From the NCBI GenBank assembly GCA_039969355.1, contig JBDVOA010000018.1, positions 186,001 to 250,000 of the forward strand: DNA of 64,000 nt, given 5' to 3'. Position 1 is the stretch's first letter. The number at the start of each line of letters is the position of its first letter. Source of the DNA: JL08 sp039969355 (lineage in GTDB: Bacteria; Pseudomonadota; Alphaproteobacteria; Rhodobacterales; Rhodobacteraceae). The notes under the pieces are model-generated. The model was not told where the DNA came from. It searched no databases and saw nothing but the letters and a program-made list of their open reading frames with translations. Below are positions 27,833 through 37,443 of the stretch, one piece after another. Made by a program: the position numbers and the translations under genes.

Positions 27833-30595
27833 ATGTCGGACGATCCTAACCAACAGCAAGCTGCTGCAGTCGAGAATGAGGCTGCTGGACGCGGTGGGCT
27901 ATCTCAGGCGGAACTGGATGAACTTGTAGCTTCTTCTGACACGGGCGGTCGTGGGACCGCCGGGCCTGTTGGCCTGTTCATAACCTGTGTTGCGCTAGCC
28001 TGGTCGTTGTTTCAACTTTGGATCGCATCGCCCATTCCCTTTATAGTCGGTTGGGGAGTGTTCAATGACACCGAGGCCCGCTCAATCCATCTGGCCTTTG
28101 CTATCTTTCTGGCATTTGCGGCTTTTCCCGCCGCCCGCACCAAGTTCCAGATTGGGTTGGGGGTTGTTGTCCCCGTGGCCCTTGCATTTCTATTTATGGT
28201 CGCGGCCAAAGACGGGGTCGCAACATGGTATATACCAATCATAGCCCTTGCAGTCGTCTTTGCTGTGATTCTCGGGTCTCCCAAAGATCGCGTGCCAATC
28301 TGGGAATGGGCCATGGCAATCATTGGCGCAATGGCAGCTCTCTATCTTTTCGTGTTTTATCGCGACATTTCAGGCCGGGTTGGTGCACCAATTGAGCAAG
28401 ACTTTGTCGTCGCTGTAATTGGCTTGATGTTACTGCTCGAGGCGACGCGGCGAGCGCTTGGACCAGCCTTGATGATCGTTGCAAGCGTCTTCCTGATGTA
28501 TACGGTTTTGGGCCCCTACATGCCCTCGATCATAGCACACAAAGGCAACAGCCTGTCAGAAATTGTGAACCACCAGTGGATTACCACCGAAGGTGTATTT
28601 GGCATCGCGCTTGGCGTTTCCACGTCATTTGTTTTTCTGTTTGTGTTGTTCGGGTCGTTGCTGGACCGAGCAGGTGCGGGCAACTATTTCATTCAGGTTG
28701 CGTTCAGCCTGATGGGTCATATGAAAGGCGGGCCAGCCAAGGCTGCTGTCGTCTCATCGGCCATGACCGGGCTCATTTCCGGCTCGTCTATCGCCAACGT
28801 GGTCACAACTGGCACGTTCACTATTCCGCTGATGAAAAAGGTCGGCTTTAATTCTGAAAAGGCCGGCGCTGTGGAGGTGGCGAGTTCAGTCAACGGGCAG
28901 ATCATGCCCCCTGTTATGGGGGCCGCGGCCTTTCTGATGGTCGAATATGTCGGAATACCCTATTTTGATGTCGTGACGCACGCATTCCTTCCAGCGGTGA
29001 TATCCTATATCGCGCTGGTCTACATCGTGCATCTGGAAGCGTTGAAGGCCGGACTAAAGGGTCTGCCGCGCGCCTATACGCCCAAACCCATCGTGCAACG
29101 GCTGATCGGCATTGCTTTCACTGTTGCCGCCATCTGCGCGCTGTCGTTCATCGTTTACTATGGCATGGGTTGGATCCGCCCAGCATTCCCCGACACCGCA
29201 GGCTACATCATATTTGCCTTCCTGACCCTCATCTACATGAGTCTGCTCTATATCGCGTCAAAGGAGGAGCCCCTAGAGCTTGATGACCCGAATGCGCCCG
29301 TTACAGCGCTACCGCTGCCGGGGCCGACAATACGGTCGGGTCTGCATTTCGTTCTGCCTGTTGTGGTGCTGGTCTGGGCGTTAATGGTGGATCGTCTGTC
29401 ACCGGGTCTTTCCGCATTCTGGGCGACGGCCTACATGGTGTTTATCCTGCTGACACAACGTCCGCTGACAGCACTGATGCGCAAAGACCATGACATCGCC
29501 GCTGCAGTAGCAAATGGTGTTAAAGATCTGATAAGCGGCCTCGAAACCGGTGCACGTAATATGATCGGTATTGGCATCGCGACTGCAACCGCTGGTATCA
29601 TCGTTGGCGCCGTCAGCCAGACCGGTGTCGGTTCGGCACTTGCCGATGTGGTCGAAGTACTTTCAGGGGGTAATATCCTTGCCATACTGTTCCTGACAGC
29701 AATCCTGTCGCTGATCCTTGGTATGGGCCTGCCAACAACGGCAAATTATATCGTGGTTTCGGCTTTGCTTGCCCCGGTTATTGTTACCTTGGGGCAGCAA
29801 AACGGGCTGATCGTGCCGCTTATCGCGGTGCATCTGTTTGTGTTCTACTTCGGGATCATGGCGGACGTGACGCCTCCTGTCGGGCTTGCAAGCTTTGCAG
29901 CCGCGGCCGTGTCCGGAGGTGATCCGATCAAAACCGGTGTAGTGGCGTTCTTCTATAGCTTGCGAACAGCTGCACTGCCCTTCTTGTTTATCTTCAACAC
30001 TGAACTGTTGCTGATCGGCGTAACTTGGGCACAGGGCATCTTCGTCTTCATTGTCGCGACAATAGCGATGCTCTTGTTCGCTGCCGCGACGCAGGGGTGG
30101 TTCCTTGCGCGAAATCGCTTTTACGAAACAATCGCGCTTTTGCTGATCGCGTTCACTTTGTTCCGCCCAGGATTCTGGATGGACATGGTCTCTCCGCCCT
30201 ATAGTGAAGAAAATCCTACTGAGATTGCAGCGGCAGCGATGGGCACAGATGTCGGCGAAGAGTTGCGAATACGTGTTGCCGGTCTGAATGATCTGGGGGA
30301 TCCCATCGAATTTGTGGCGATCTTGCCGATACTGGACGGCGCAACCGGTGAAGAACGTCTGGAGAATGCCGGTTTGTTGTTCCGTAATGAAGGCGACAAG
30401 TTGTTTATCGACGACGTGACGTTTGGCAGTGCGGCAGAGACCGCAGGACTAGATTGGGATCAGGAGGTGCTGCGTGTGCTGAAACCAGTTTCGCAACCAA
30501 CCAAGTATCTGATGTTTATTCCAGCACTGATCTTGCTGGGACTGATCGTCCTGATGCAACGCGGCCGCGCCCCGCGTGAAACCGCAGCGGCCTGA
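27833..30595 (+). CDS. TRAP transporter fused permease (DctQM type)
   Basis: A membrane protein of 920 residues combining the small (4 TM) and large (12 TM) TRAP subunits, as expected for TAXI systems. The large-subunit signatures include GSSIANVVTTGTFTIPLMKK, NGQIMPPVMGAAAFLMVEY and LGMGLPTTANYIVVSALL. After the last core helix, a periplasmic-like domain (about residues 790-890, FRNEGDKLFIDDVTFGSAAE then AGLDWDQEV) resembles the DUF3394 extension and a PDZ-like turn, followed by one more helix. ATG 27833 has AGGGGG upstream and starts MSDDPNQQQ. Sodium- or proton-driven uptake of the TAXI ligand is the known role. Confidence 0.94.
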   Translation: MSDDPNQQQAAAVENEAAGRGGLSQAELDELVASSDTGGRGTAGPVGLFITCVALAWSLFQLWIASPIPFIVGWGVFNDTEARSIHLAFAIFLAFAAFPAARTKFQIGLGVVVPVALAFLFMVAAKDGVATWYIPIIALAVVFAVILGSPKDRVPIWEWAMAIIGAMAALYLFVFYRDISGRVGAPIEQDFVVAVIGLMLLLEATRRALGPALMIVASVFLMYTVLGPYMPSIIAHKGNSLSEIVNHQWITTEGVFGIALGVSTSFVFLFVLFGSLLDRAGAGNYFIQVAFSLMGHMKGGPAKAAVVSSAMTGLISGSSIANVVTTGTFTIPLMKKVGFNSEKAGAVEVASSVNGQIMPPVMGAAAFLMVEYVGIPYFDVVTHAFLPAVISYIALVYIVHLEALKAGLKGLPRAYTPKPIVQRLIGIAFTVAAICALSFIVYYGMGWIRPAFPDTAGYIIFAFLTLIYMSLLYIASKEEPLELDDPNAPVTALPLPGPTIRSGLHFVLPVVVLVWALMVDRLSPGLSAFWATAYMVFILLTQRPLTALMRKDHDIAAAVANGVKDLISGLETGARNMIGIGIATATAGIIVGAVSQTGVGSALADVVEVLSGGNILAILFLTAILSLILGMGLPTTANYIVVSALLAPVIVTLGQQNGLIVPLIAVHLFVFYFGIMADVTPPVGLASFAAAAVSGGDPIKTGVVAFFYSLRTAALPFLFIFNTELLLIGVTWAQGIFVFIVATIAMLLFAAATQGWFLARNRFYETIALLLIAFTLFRPGFWMDMVSPPYSEENPTEIAAAAMGTDVGEELRIRVAGLNDLGDPIEFVAILPILDGATGEERLENAGLLFRNEGDKLFIDDVTFGSAAETAGLDWDQEVLRVLKPVSQPTKYLMFIPALILLGLIVLMQRGRAPRETAAA

Positions 30596-30606
30596 GGAGG
30601 GTTGAT

Positions 30607-31038
30607 ATGTTCAAATCCGTATTGCTAACCATCGACTTGAACCGTGAAGCGTCCTGGAAGAAAGCCCTGCCTCAGGCGCTCGAACTTGTGAATGCGTCAA
30701 AAGGCATGCTGCACATCATGTCTGTCGTTCCGGATTTGGGAACGCCGCTTGTAGAAGGGTTTTTCCCGGCGGATTTTGAAGAGAAAGCTGTCGCAGCCGC
30801 AAGTGCGGCGCTGGATGGCATTGTTAAGGAAAACGTTCCGACAACGATCAAGGTCAAACAGCATCTCGCTTTTGGTGCGATCCACACAAAACTGCTTGAG
30901 GCGATCGAAGAGACGAACTGCGATCTTGTCATAATGGCCTCACACAGACCGGACCGGGTGCGTGAATTCCTGGTTGGTTCCAACGCTGATAGAGTTGTGC
31001 GAAGATCACCTGTTTCCGTTCTGGTGGTAAGGGCGTAA
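30607..31038 (+). CDS. UspA-family protein of the TRAP operon
   Basis: A universal stress protein of 143 residues, 11 bases after the permease and preceded by GAGGAGGG. The fold runs from FKSVLLTIDLNREAS to VVRRSPVSVLVVR, with ASHRPDRVREFLVGSNADRV in place of the classical nucleotide loop. TRAP operons often carry such a gene; the TeaD protein of the ectoine TRAP system regulates uptake and binds ATP. A similar regulatory role is inferred here. Confidence 0.92.
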   Translation: MFKSVLLTIDLNREASWKKALPQALELVNASKGMLHIMSVVPDLGTPLVEGFFPADFEEKAVAAASAALDGIVKENVPTTIKVKQHLAFGAIHTKLLEAIEETNCDLVIMASHRPDRVREFLVGSNADRVVRRSPVSVLVVRA

Positions 31039-31103
31039 GACGTGCAAAAAGTGAAGCCAGTTTCAGGTATGTTGCCTGAGTCGCTTCGCGCGCACGGAGA
31101 CTT

Positions 31104-32084
31104 ATGAGTATGACCCCATTCGCAATTGCCGGCGTTCAGATGTACGTGAACGCACTTCAGCCCAACGTTGACGGCATGATCCACCGTCTTGATGTGCTGA
31201 TGGCCCGCTTTCCCTGGACCCAGATGGTGCTGTTTAGCGAACTGGCGCCTTTTGGGCCACTGGATCGGTTTGCGCAGCCGCCTCAAAATGAAACGCTGGA
31301 TCGGTTTTGTGAAGCAGCACAGCGTCACAAGGTCTGGCTTATCCCCGGTTCGATGTTCTTGCGCGCGGCGGACGGGCAGGTTTTCAATACATCGGTCGTG
31401 ATCAATCCCGAGGGCGAAATTGTCCGGCGCTACGCCAAGATGTTCCCATTTCGGCCGTACGAGGCCGGCATCGCTGCAGGCACTGATTTCTGCGTCTTTG
31501 ATGTGCCGGACGTGGGCCGGTTCGGATTGTCAATCTGCTATGATATCTGGTTTCCGGAAACTACCCGCCAACTCACCAGCATGGGGGCCGAAGTGCTGCT
31601 GCACCCCGTCTTAACCGGTACAACCGACCGGGACGCGGAACTGGCCATTGCGCGCGCCACCGCAGCGCAGTTTCAATGTTATGTATTTGACGTGAACGGC
31701 CTTGGTGCTGGTGGTGTCGGAAAATCATGTGTCGTCGATCCGTCCTCAACGGTCCTGCATCAGTCCGCAGGACAAGAAGACATGTTCCCAATTGAGGTCG
31801 ACCTCAGCATGGTACGCCGACAGCGGGAAACCGGTATGAAGGGCCTTGGACAAGTGCTCAAAAGCTTCCGCGACCGCTCAAACGATTTTTCGGTGTACGA
31901 TCGCTCCAGCGGCACCGATGCGTTCCTGCACACACTTGGCCCACTTGAAACACCGCAGCAAGGTTCGCGGGCAGGGCTGCATGTCGATGTTCCGGATGCT
32001 AATATCGAATCCAGCGCGCCCGGCGCTAAGAGAATCCATGATATCGGGGTGACACCGATGATTGGGAAGACTTCCAGCGGTTGA
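31104..32084 (+). CDS. Nitrilase-superfamily amidohydrolase
   Basis: A carbon-nitrogen hydrolase of 326 residues. The catalytic triad appears as Glu in MVLFSELAPFG, Lys in RRYAKMFPFRPYE and Cys in GLSICYDIWFPE. The family hydrolyses amides, carbamoyl compounds or nitriles, for example N-carbamoylputrescine. A C-terminal extension of about 50 residues after DRSNDFSVYD is unusual. It starts the co-directional set with the decarboxylase, ATP-grasp and C45 genes, so its substrate is probably an amide made or met in that pathway. Confidence 0.9.
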   Translation: MSMTPFAIAGVQMYVNALQPNVDGMIHRLDVLMARFPWTQMVLFSELAPFGPLDRFAQPPQNETLDRFCEAAQRHKVWLIPGSMFLRAADGQVFNTSVVINPEGEIVRRYAKMFPFRPYEAGIAAGTDFCVFDVPDVGRFGLSICYDIWFPETTRQLTSMGAEVLLHPVLTGTTDRDAELAIARATAAQFQCYVFDVNGLGAGGVGKSCVVDPSSTVLHQSAGQEDMFPIEVDLSMVRRQRETGMKGLGQVLKSFRDRSNDFSVYDRSSGTDAFLHTLGPLETPQQGSRAGLHVDVPDANIESSAPGAKRIHDIGVTPMIGKTSSG

Positions 32085-32157
32085 GTCACCGTACGATATC
32101 CGCCAATTCCAGCGCGATCATCTGTCGGTCATTGAGCCCCCTAACGGAGAACGACCG

Positions 32158-34896
32158 ATGCAATCTGTGAATGACTATTATTCTGCCATCCAGTTGCGGT
32201 CTGACCGCTGGAGCGCTTTGCGTGAAGCATCAGCGGCGCTCGACCGTGACCCTGCCGGGAAAAGGTCAGAAAAACTGAAGGGCCGCATCGAGGAATTGTT
32301 CGACTCGCTCGCTTTGATTGAACCCTATTGGGCCTTTCCGGGGATGGCGGTGTTTGATCACATGCGCCGGCAATTTGATCACAACAACTACGAAGATCTT
32401 TCTTTCGCCATCAATCGCGTGACCCGTGCCTTGACAACCGGGGCCTATCGACGTCGTCACATTCCGCTTGAGCGCGACTCGATTGACAATGAGGAACAGG
32501 ACGACGAGGCGATGCTGTCGCCCGAGGCGCGCGCGATGAGCAAGCCCTACTTCGAGGTGCTGATTGTCGATCAGGTAAACGAACAACAGGAGCGGTGGCT
32601 CAAAAGCAACGTCACGCGGATGCGTCGCACAGAAGATCCGTTCGTCTATGAGGCCGTCGTTGTGCCATCGCTTGAAGATGCATTGATTGCGGTGCTGTTC
32701 AATCACAACATTCAGGCGATCGTGGTGCGGCCGGGGTTGGTTCTGAAATCCAAACTTGATCAGCCGATGCTGATGCGGTTCCTGGATCGGGCGGGGGGAC
32801 AGGAGCAGATTGAGGCGATGCTTGCAGAGGATTACGGCCCCGAGCTTTGCCGACTGATCGCACGGGTTCGTCCAGAACTGGATGCCTATTTGGTGACCGA
32901 GCGGTCAGTAGAAGACATAGCGGGTCTAGATCTGGGAATATGTCGCCGGGTTTTTTACAATCAGGAAGACTTCATGGAGTTGCACCTGAATATCCTGCGT
33001 GGAATTCAATCGCGTAACAATACGCCATTCTTTACGGCGCTAGTTGAGTATTCAAAGCAGCCGACGGGTGTCTTTCACGCAATGCCGATCAGTCGCGGCA
33101 AGTCCATCACTCGCTCGCACTGGATTCAGGACATGGGAGCGTTCTATGGGCCCAACATCTTTCTTGCCGAAACATCCGCAACCTCAGGGGGATTGGACAG
33201 CCTCTTGGAGCCGCACGGGCCTATCAAGGAAGCTCAGGAACTCGCGAGTCGGGCCTTTGGGTCCAAGCAAACATTTTTTGCAACTAATGGAACATCGACC
33301 TGTAACAAGATTGTCGTGCAAGCGCTGGTGCGTCCGGGCGATATCGTGTTGGTTGATCGGGACTGCCACAAGTCTCACCATTACGGAATGGTTCTCGCTG
33401 GTGCACAGGTCTGTTATCTGGACAGCTATCCACTCAATGAGTTTTCGATGTACGGCGCGGTTCCGCTACGCGACATAAAAGAGCAGTTGCTGTCGCTCAA
33501 AGCTGCCGGAAAGCTAGGCCGGGTGCGCATGCTTTTGCTGACGAACTGTACGTTTGATGGTGTAGTCTACAATGTGGAACGGGTGATGCAGGAATGTCTG
33601 GCGATTAAGCCTGACCTTATTTTCCTGTGGGATGAAGCATGGTTTGCTTTTGCGCGGTTCAACCCCACCTATCGCCAACGCACTGCCATGAACGCTGCAA
33701 ATGTCCTGCGTGCCAGGCTGAAAAGCGAAGACCACGTGGCGGCGTACGAAAAACAGCAGAAAGCGTTGAAAGACGCGGACGATGACACCCTGCTCAACAC
33801 CCGATTGATCCCTTCACCCAATGCACGCGTTCGGGTTTATGGCACGCAGTCAACGCACAAAACACTCACGTCATTGCGGCAGGGATCCATGATTCACGTC
33901 AACGATCAGGATTTCAAAGGTGAAGTCGAACAAAGTTTTCACGAAGCCTATATGACCCACACGTCCACCTCGCCCAATTATCAGATCATTGCATCGCTTG
34001 ATGTCGGGCGTCGGCAAGTTGAATTGGAAGGGTTTGAGTTCGTGCAGCGTCAGGTCGAAGCTGCCATGTCGATGCGCCGCGCAGTAACCAGCCATCCGTT
34101 GCTCAGGAAGTATTTCAAAGTACTGACCGCTGGCGACATGATCCCGGAAACCCACCGGGAAAGTGGGGTCACGAGTTATTTTGACATTGAGCAGGGTTGG
34201 ACTGACATGTGGGATTGTTGGGAGCAGGACGAGTTCGTGTTGGATGCGAGTCGCGTTACGTTGGCTGTTGGTGGAACCGGTTGGGACGGTGACACGTTCA
34301 AGACCGATATCCTGATGGACAAATATGGTATTCAGATTAACAAGACTTCCCGCAATACGGTTCTGTTTATGACAAATATCGGGACCACGCGATCCTCCGT
34401 CGCCTATCTGATCGAAGTGCTTGTTGAAATTGCCAAGGGACTGGATGATCTCTTGGATGATGCGAGCCGTATGGAGCGACTGTCCTTTGATAAACGTGTC
34501 AAAAACCTAATGGAAGAACTGCCGCCTTTGCCGGATTTCAGTCGCTTTCATGATTCATTCCGGGCCGACAGTGATACGCCCGAAGGTGACATCCGTTCGG
34601 CATATTACCTCAGTTATGACGACAATAATTGCGACTATCTGGAGTTAGACGGATCGCTGAAGGACGCAATGGACAGCGGCCAAGAGGTTGTTTCAGCGAG
34701 CTTCATAATTCCATATCCGCCGGGTTTTCCCATTCTGGTGCCGGGGCAGGTCGTCAGTCAGGAAATTTTGGCCTTTATGCGCGCGCTTGATGTGAATGAA
34801 ATTCATGGCTACCGCGCGGATCTTGGGCTGCGGGTCTTTACTCAGGATGCTTTAAAGAGCGGAACAAACAAAAAACTTTCCACTGCAGCCGAATAG
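32158..34896 (+). CDS. Orn/Lys/Arg decarboxylase family protein
   Basis: A PLP fold-type I decarboxylase of 912 residues, larger than the ~710-750 of E. coli LdcI/AdiA/SpeC. The N-terminal part (about 1-250) is extended and includes a receiver-like wing domain. The catalytic core shows FFATNGTSTCNKIVVQALV, VDRDCHKSHHYG, LWDEAWFAFARFNPTYR and the Schiff-base lysine Lys568 in STHKTLTSLRQGSM. ATG 32158 has CGGAGA upstream. It should make agmatine, cadaverine or putrescine, but amino-acid choice is not readable. ATP-grasp follows after 15 bases. Confidence 0.93.
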   Translation: MQSVNDYYSAIQLRSDRWSALREASAALDRDPAGKRSEKLKGRIEELFDSLALIEPYWAFPGMAVFDHMRRQFDHNNYEDLSFAINRVTRALTTGAYRRRHIPLERDSIDNEEQDDEAMLSPEARAMSKPYFEVLIVDQVNEQQERWLKSNVTRMRRTEDPFVYEAVVVPSLEDALIAVLFNHNIQAIVVRPGLVLKSKLDQPMLMRFLDRAGGQEQIEAMLAEDYGPELCRLIARVRPELDAYLVTERSVEDIAGLDLGICRRVFYNQEDFMELHLNILRGIQSRNNTPFFTALVEYSKQPTGVFHAMPISRGKSITRSHWIQDMGAFYGPNIFLAETSATSGGLDSLLEPHGPIKEAQELASRAFGSKQTFFATNGTSTCNKIVVQALVRPGDIVLVDRDCHKSHHYGMVLAGAQVCYLDSYPLNEFSMYGAVPLRDIKEQLLSLKAAGKLGRVRMLLLTNCTFDGVVYNVERVMQECLAIKPDLIFLWDEAWFAFARFNPTYRQRTAMNAANVLRARLKSEDHVAAYEKQQKALKDADDDTLLNTRLIPSPNARVRVYGTQSTHKTLTSLRQGSMIHVNDQDFKGEVEQSFHEAYMTHTSTSPNYQIIASLDVGRRQVELEGFEFVQRQVEAAMSMRRAVTSHPLLRKYFKVLTAGDMIPETHRESGVTSYFDIEQGWTDMWDCWEQDEFVLDASRVTLAVGGTGWDGDTFKTDILMDKYGIQINKTSRNTVLFMTNIGTTRSSVAYLIEVLVEIAKGLDDLLDDASRMERLSFDKRVKNLMEELPPLPDFSRFHDSFRADSDTPEGDIRSAYYLSYDDNNCDYLELDGSLKDAMDSGQEVVSASFIIPYPPGFPILVPGQVVSQEILAFMRALDVNEIHGYRADLGLRVFTQDALKSGTNKKLSTAAE

Positions 34897-34911
34897 AAAA
34901 GGAAGAAAACA

Positions 34912-36372
34912 ATGCCAGCAACCGTGCTCAAGAATATTTCAGAAATTCGTCGTTTTTTTCACCGGAACGAAGACCCTATCTATTTTATTTCAGCGACGAA
35001 TTTTAACCTTCTTGGCTTGGATGAGTGGGTCCGGAACTTCAAGTATATCTGTTATATCGACTGCTATGGTGGCAAGCATCCAAACGTGTTTTGCCCCTCC
35101 GAACAACCCCATGCTGAATTTCAATCCATCGAGGACATCAACAACTATTTGCTGCAGCACAAAGAGGTTATTGATTTCATCAAACGGCGCGGTGGCAAAC
35201 CCAAATTTGTGTTTCTGATGTTTGACGAAGAGACTGAGCGCTTGTCCAAGGAACTGGGCGCGACGGTCTGGTTTCCCAAGGCCAAGTTGCGCACATCAAT
35301 GGACAACAAGATTGAAACCGTGCGCATCGGCAACAAAGCGGGTGTTCCGTCGGTCCCCAATGTTCTGGCCAAAGTGGAAAGCTATGCAGATCTGAAAAAG
35401 ACTTGCGACAAGGCTGGCATCGGCCATGATCTGGTGCTGCAATCCGCCTTTGGTGACAGCGGCCACACTACGTTCTTCATCAAATCCGAGGCCGATTTCC
35501 TGCGTCATGAGCACGAGATTATTGGCGAGGGCGAAATCAAGATCATGAAGCGGATTGATTGCCGGGGTTCTGCGATCGAGGCGTGCGCCACCAAGGAAGG
35601 CACAATCGTCGGCCCGCTGATGACAGAATTGGTCGGCTTCAAGGAATTGACCCCCTACCGGGGCGGCTGGTGCGGCAACGAAATCTTGTCTACGGCCTTC
35701 CCGCCAAAAGTGCGGCAGAAAGCGCGCGAACTTACGTTTAAGTTTGGCGAGCAGCTGCGCAAAGAAGGGTATCGGGGTTACTTCGAGCTCGATTTTCTGA
35801 TTGACAAGAAGACCGGCGATCTTTGGCTGGGTGAATTGAACCCACGGATCACCGGCGCCTCGTCTATGACTAATCACGCGGCCTTTGCCCATGCTGATGC
35901 GCCGTTGTTCCTGTTTCACCTGCTCGAATTTTCCAAGAAGAAGTTTGATCTCGATACGACCGAGTTGAACAATCGCTGGGCCAACCCTGATATGATCGAC
36001 AGCTGGTCCCAGATGGTGATCAAACACACCGAAGACAGCGTAGATATCTGCAGTCAGGCGCCCGAAACCGGCATTTACAAGATGCTGGAAGATGGTCGCG
36101 TCGTGTTTGACCGCTTTGACTATCACCGCCGCGCAGTTGAATCCGAAAACGAGGCATTTTTCTTGAGCATTCTGCGCCCGGGCGAATACCGGTATGAAGG
36201 CGCCGACATCGGTATTCTGGTGACGCGGGGGCGCTCCATGACCAAGAATTTCCGTTTGAACGAACGTGCCAAGAAATGGATACACGGTATAAAACAAACC
36301 GTCGAAGGGACGCCGCTGCCTGTTGCAGAAGCAGGTCCCGCGCTGGCTGATCCGGCATTCAAGATATTGTAA
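34912..36372 (+). CDS. ATP-grasp ligase
   Basis: An ATP-dependent carboxylate-amine ligase of 486 residues. The pre-ATP-grasp N-terminal domain is followed by KAGVPSVPNVLAKVESYADL, the phosphate loop QSAFGDSGHTTFFI, and the Mg-binding GYFELDFLIDKKTGDLWLGE then LNPRITGASSMTNHA. The closest pattern is the CPSase/biotin carboxylase ATP-grasp group. It sits between the decarboxylase (15 bases) and the C45 hydrolase (15 bases). I infer it joins a carboxylic acid to the amine made next door, but the substrates are unknown. Confidence 0.88.
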   Translation: MPATVLKNISEIRRFFHRNEDPIYFISATNFNLLGLDEWVRNFKYICYIDCYGGKHPNVFCPSEQPHAEFQSIEDINNYLLQHKEVIDFIKRRGGKPKFVFLMFDEETERLSKELGATVWFPKAKLRTSMDNKIETVRIGNKAGVPSVPNVLAKVESYADLKKTCDKAGIGHDLVLQSAFGDSGHTTFFIKSEADFLRHEHEIIGEGEIKIMKRIDCRGSAIEACATKEGTIVGPLMTELVGFKELTPYRGGWCGNEILSTAFPPKVRQKARELTFKFGEQLRKEGYRGYFELDFLIDKKTGDLWLGELNPRITGASSMTNHAAFAHADAPLFLFHLLEFSKKKFDLDTTELNNRWANPDMIDSWSQMVIKHTEDSVDICSQAPETGIYKMLEDGRVVFDRFDYHRRAVESENEAFFLSILRPGEYRYEGADIGILVTRGRSMTKNFRLNERAKKWIHGIKQTVEGTPLPVAEAGPALADPAFKIL

Positions 36373-36387
36373 AGGACTGCCCGTTCC

Positions 36388-37359
36388 ATGATGTGGCGCG
36401 CCCTCTCAGAACACGAACCCGGCTCCAAATGGGCCGGGCTTTTCGATGAGTATTGGCCAGACTACAAACGTTGGTGGCTCAAGCAGGGTGAGTCTCTGCG
36501 CCCAACCTATTTGGAAAGTCGGCGCGCTTTGGAACGGCACATGCCCGAAGTTGTACCGCTTTGGGAGCAACTTTGCGAACTGGCTGGTGGCGGTGATCAT
36601 GCGGCACGGTTTCTCAGCTTTTACCGCCCACCCCCGTATCTGGCAGGCTGTTCGCAGGCGATTTGGCCGGGCAAGGAGCCGGTGCTGGTGCGCAATTACG
36701 ACTACAATCCCAGTGCCTTTGACAGCCTGATCCTAAACACTGGCTGGATGGGCCGTCAGGTCATGGGCACAAGTGATGGTTTGTGGGGGCTGGTTGACGG
36801 CATGAATGATGCCGGTCTGGTGTTGTCCCTTACGTTTGGAGGGCGGCGTGTTGTCGGAGATGGCTTTGGGGTACCTCTGATCCTGCGCTATGTGCTTCAA
36901 ACCTGTGAAACTGTGGAGGAGGCAGGCGTGGCTCTGTCGCGAATTCCTACTCATATGAGCTATAACGTGACGGTACTTGACCGCAAACGCAATTACCTGA
37001 CAGCAATGCTTGCCCCGGATCGCCCGGCCGTCATAACTCACGCCGCAGTTGCCACCAATCATCAGGAATCTGTAGAGTGGGTCAGCCATGCACGGTTCAC
37101 CGCAACTGTAGAGCGTGAACGCTATTTGTTGCAGCGCTTGACCCTTCACCGCGACCCTCAGGAAAAATTCATAGAGGCCTTCCTAAGGCCGCCACTTTAT
37201 TCGACCGCTTTCTCTGCAGGTTTTGGCACTCTTTATACCGCTGTTTACCGGCCCCGAAAGAAAGAGATGGAAGTCCGGTGGCCCGGCACTGTCTGGTCGC
37301 TGTCCATGCGCGACTTCGCGGAAGGCGGGCGCCGGGTCCAGATCCCTGGAGCTGCTTAA
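36388..37359 (+). CDS. C45-type Ntn-hydrolase/acyltransferase
   Basis: A protein of 323 residues related to acyl-CoA:6-aminopenicillanate acyltransferase (peptidase family C45) and linear-amide hydrolases. The likely nucleophile is Cys88 in LAGCSQAIW, exposed by autocatalytic cleavage in the family. Further motifs are VLVRNYDYNPSAFDSLI and DGMNDAGLVLSLTFGGRRV, and the asparagine region MSYNVTVLDR. It follows the ATP-grasp gene directly. Amide formation or hydrolysis on the pathway product is inferred. Confidence 0.85.
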   Translation: MMWRALSEHEPGSKWAGLFDEYWPDYKRWWLKQGESLRPTYLESRRALERHMPEVVPLWEQLCELAGGGDHAARFLSFYRPPPYLAGCSQAIWPGKEPVLVRNYDYNPSAFDSLILNTGWMGRQVMGTSDGLWGLVDGMNDAGLVLSLTFGGRRVVGDGFGVPLILRYVLQTCETVEEAGVALSRIPTHMSYNVTVLDRKRNYLTAMLAPDRPAVITHAAVATNHQESVEWVSHARFTATVERERYLLQRLTLHRDPQEKFIEAFLRPPLYSTAFSAGFGTLYTAVYRPRKKEMEVRWPGTVWSLSMRDFAEGGRRVQIPGAA

Positions 37360-37443
37360 AACGCTTTTCGCGGAGCGGTTATCGCCCCAACGTAGGCACC
37401 TGCTAATTAGTGAGCGAACAAGCGCCCAAAGCCGAGTTTGTAG

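Noticed and set aside
35296..36297. Leftward 333-codon frame inside the ATP-grasp gene
   Set aside because: It lies within a strongly supported ligase and shows no family motif; it reflects codon bias on the opposite strand.
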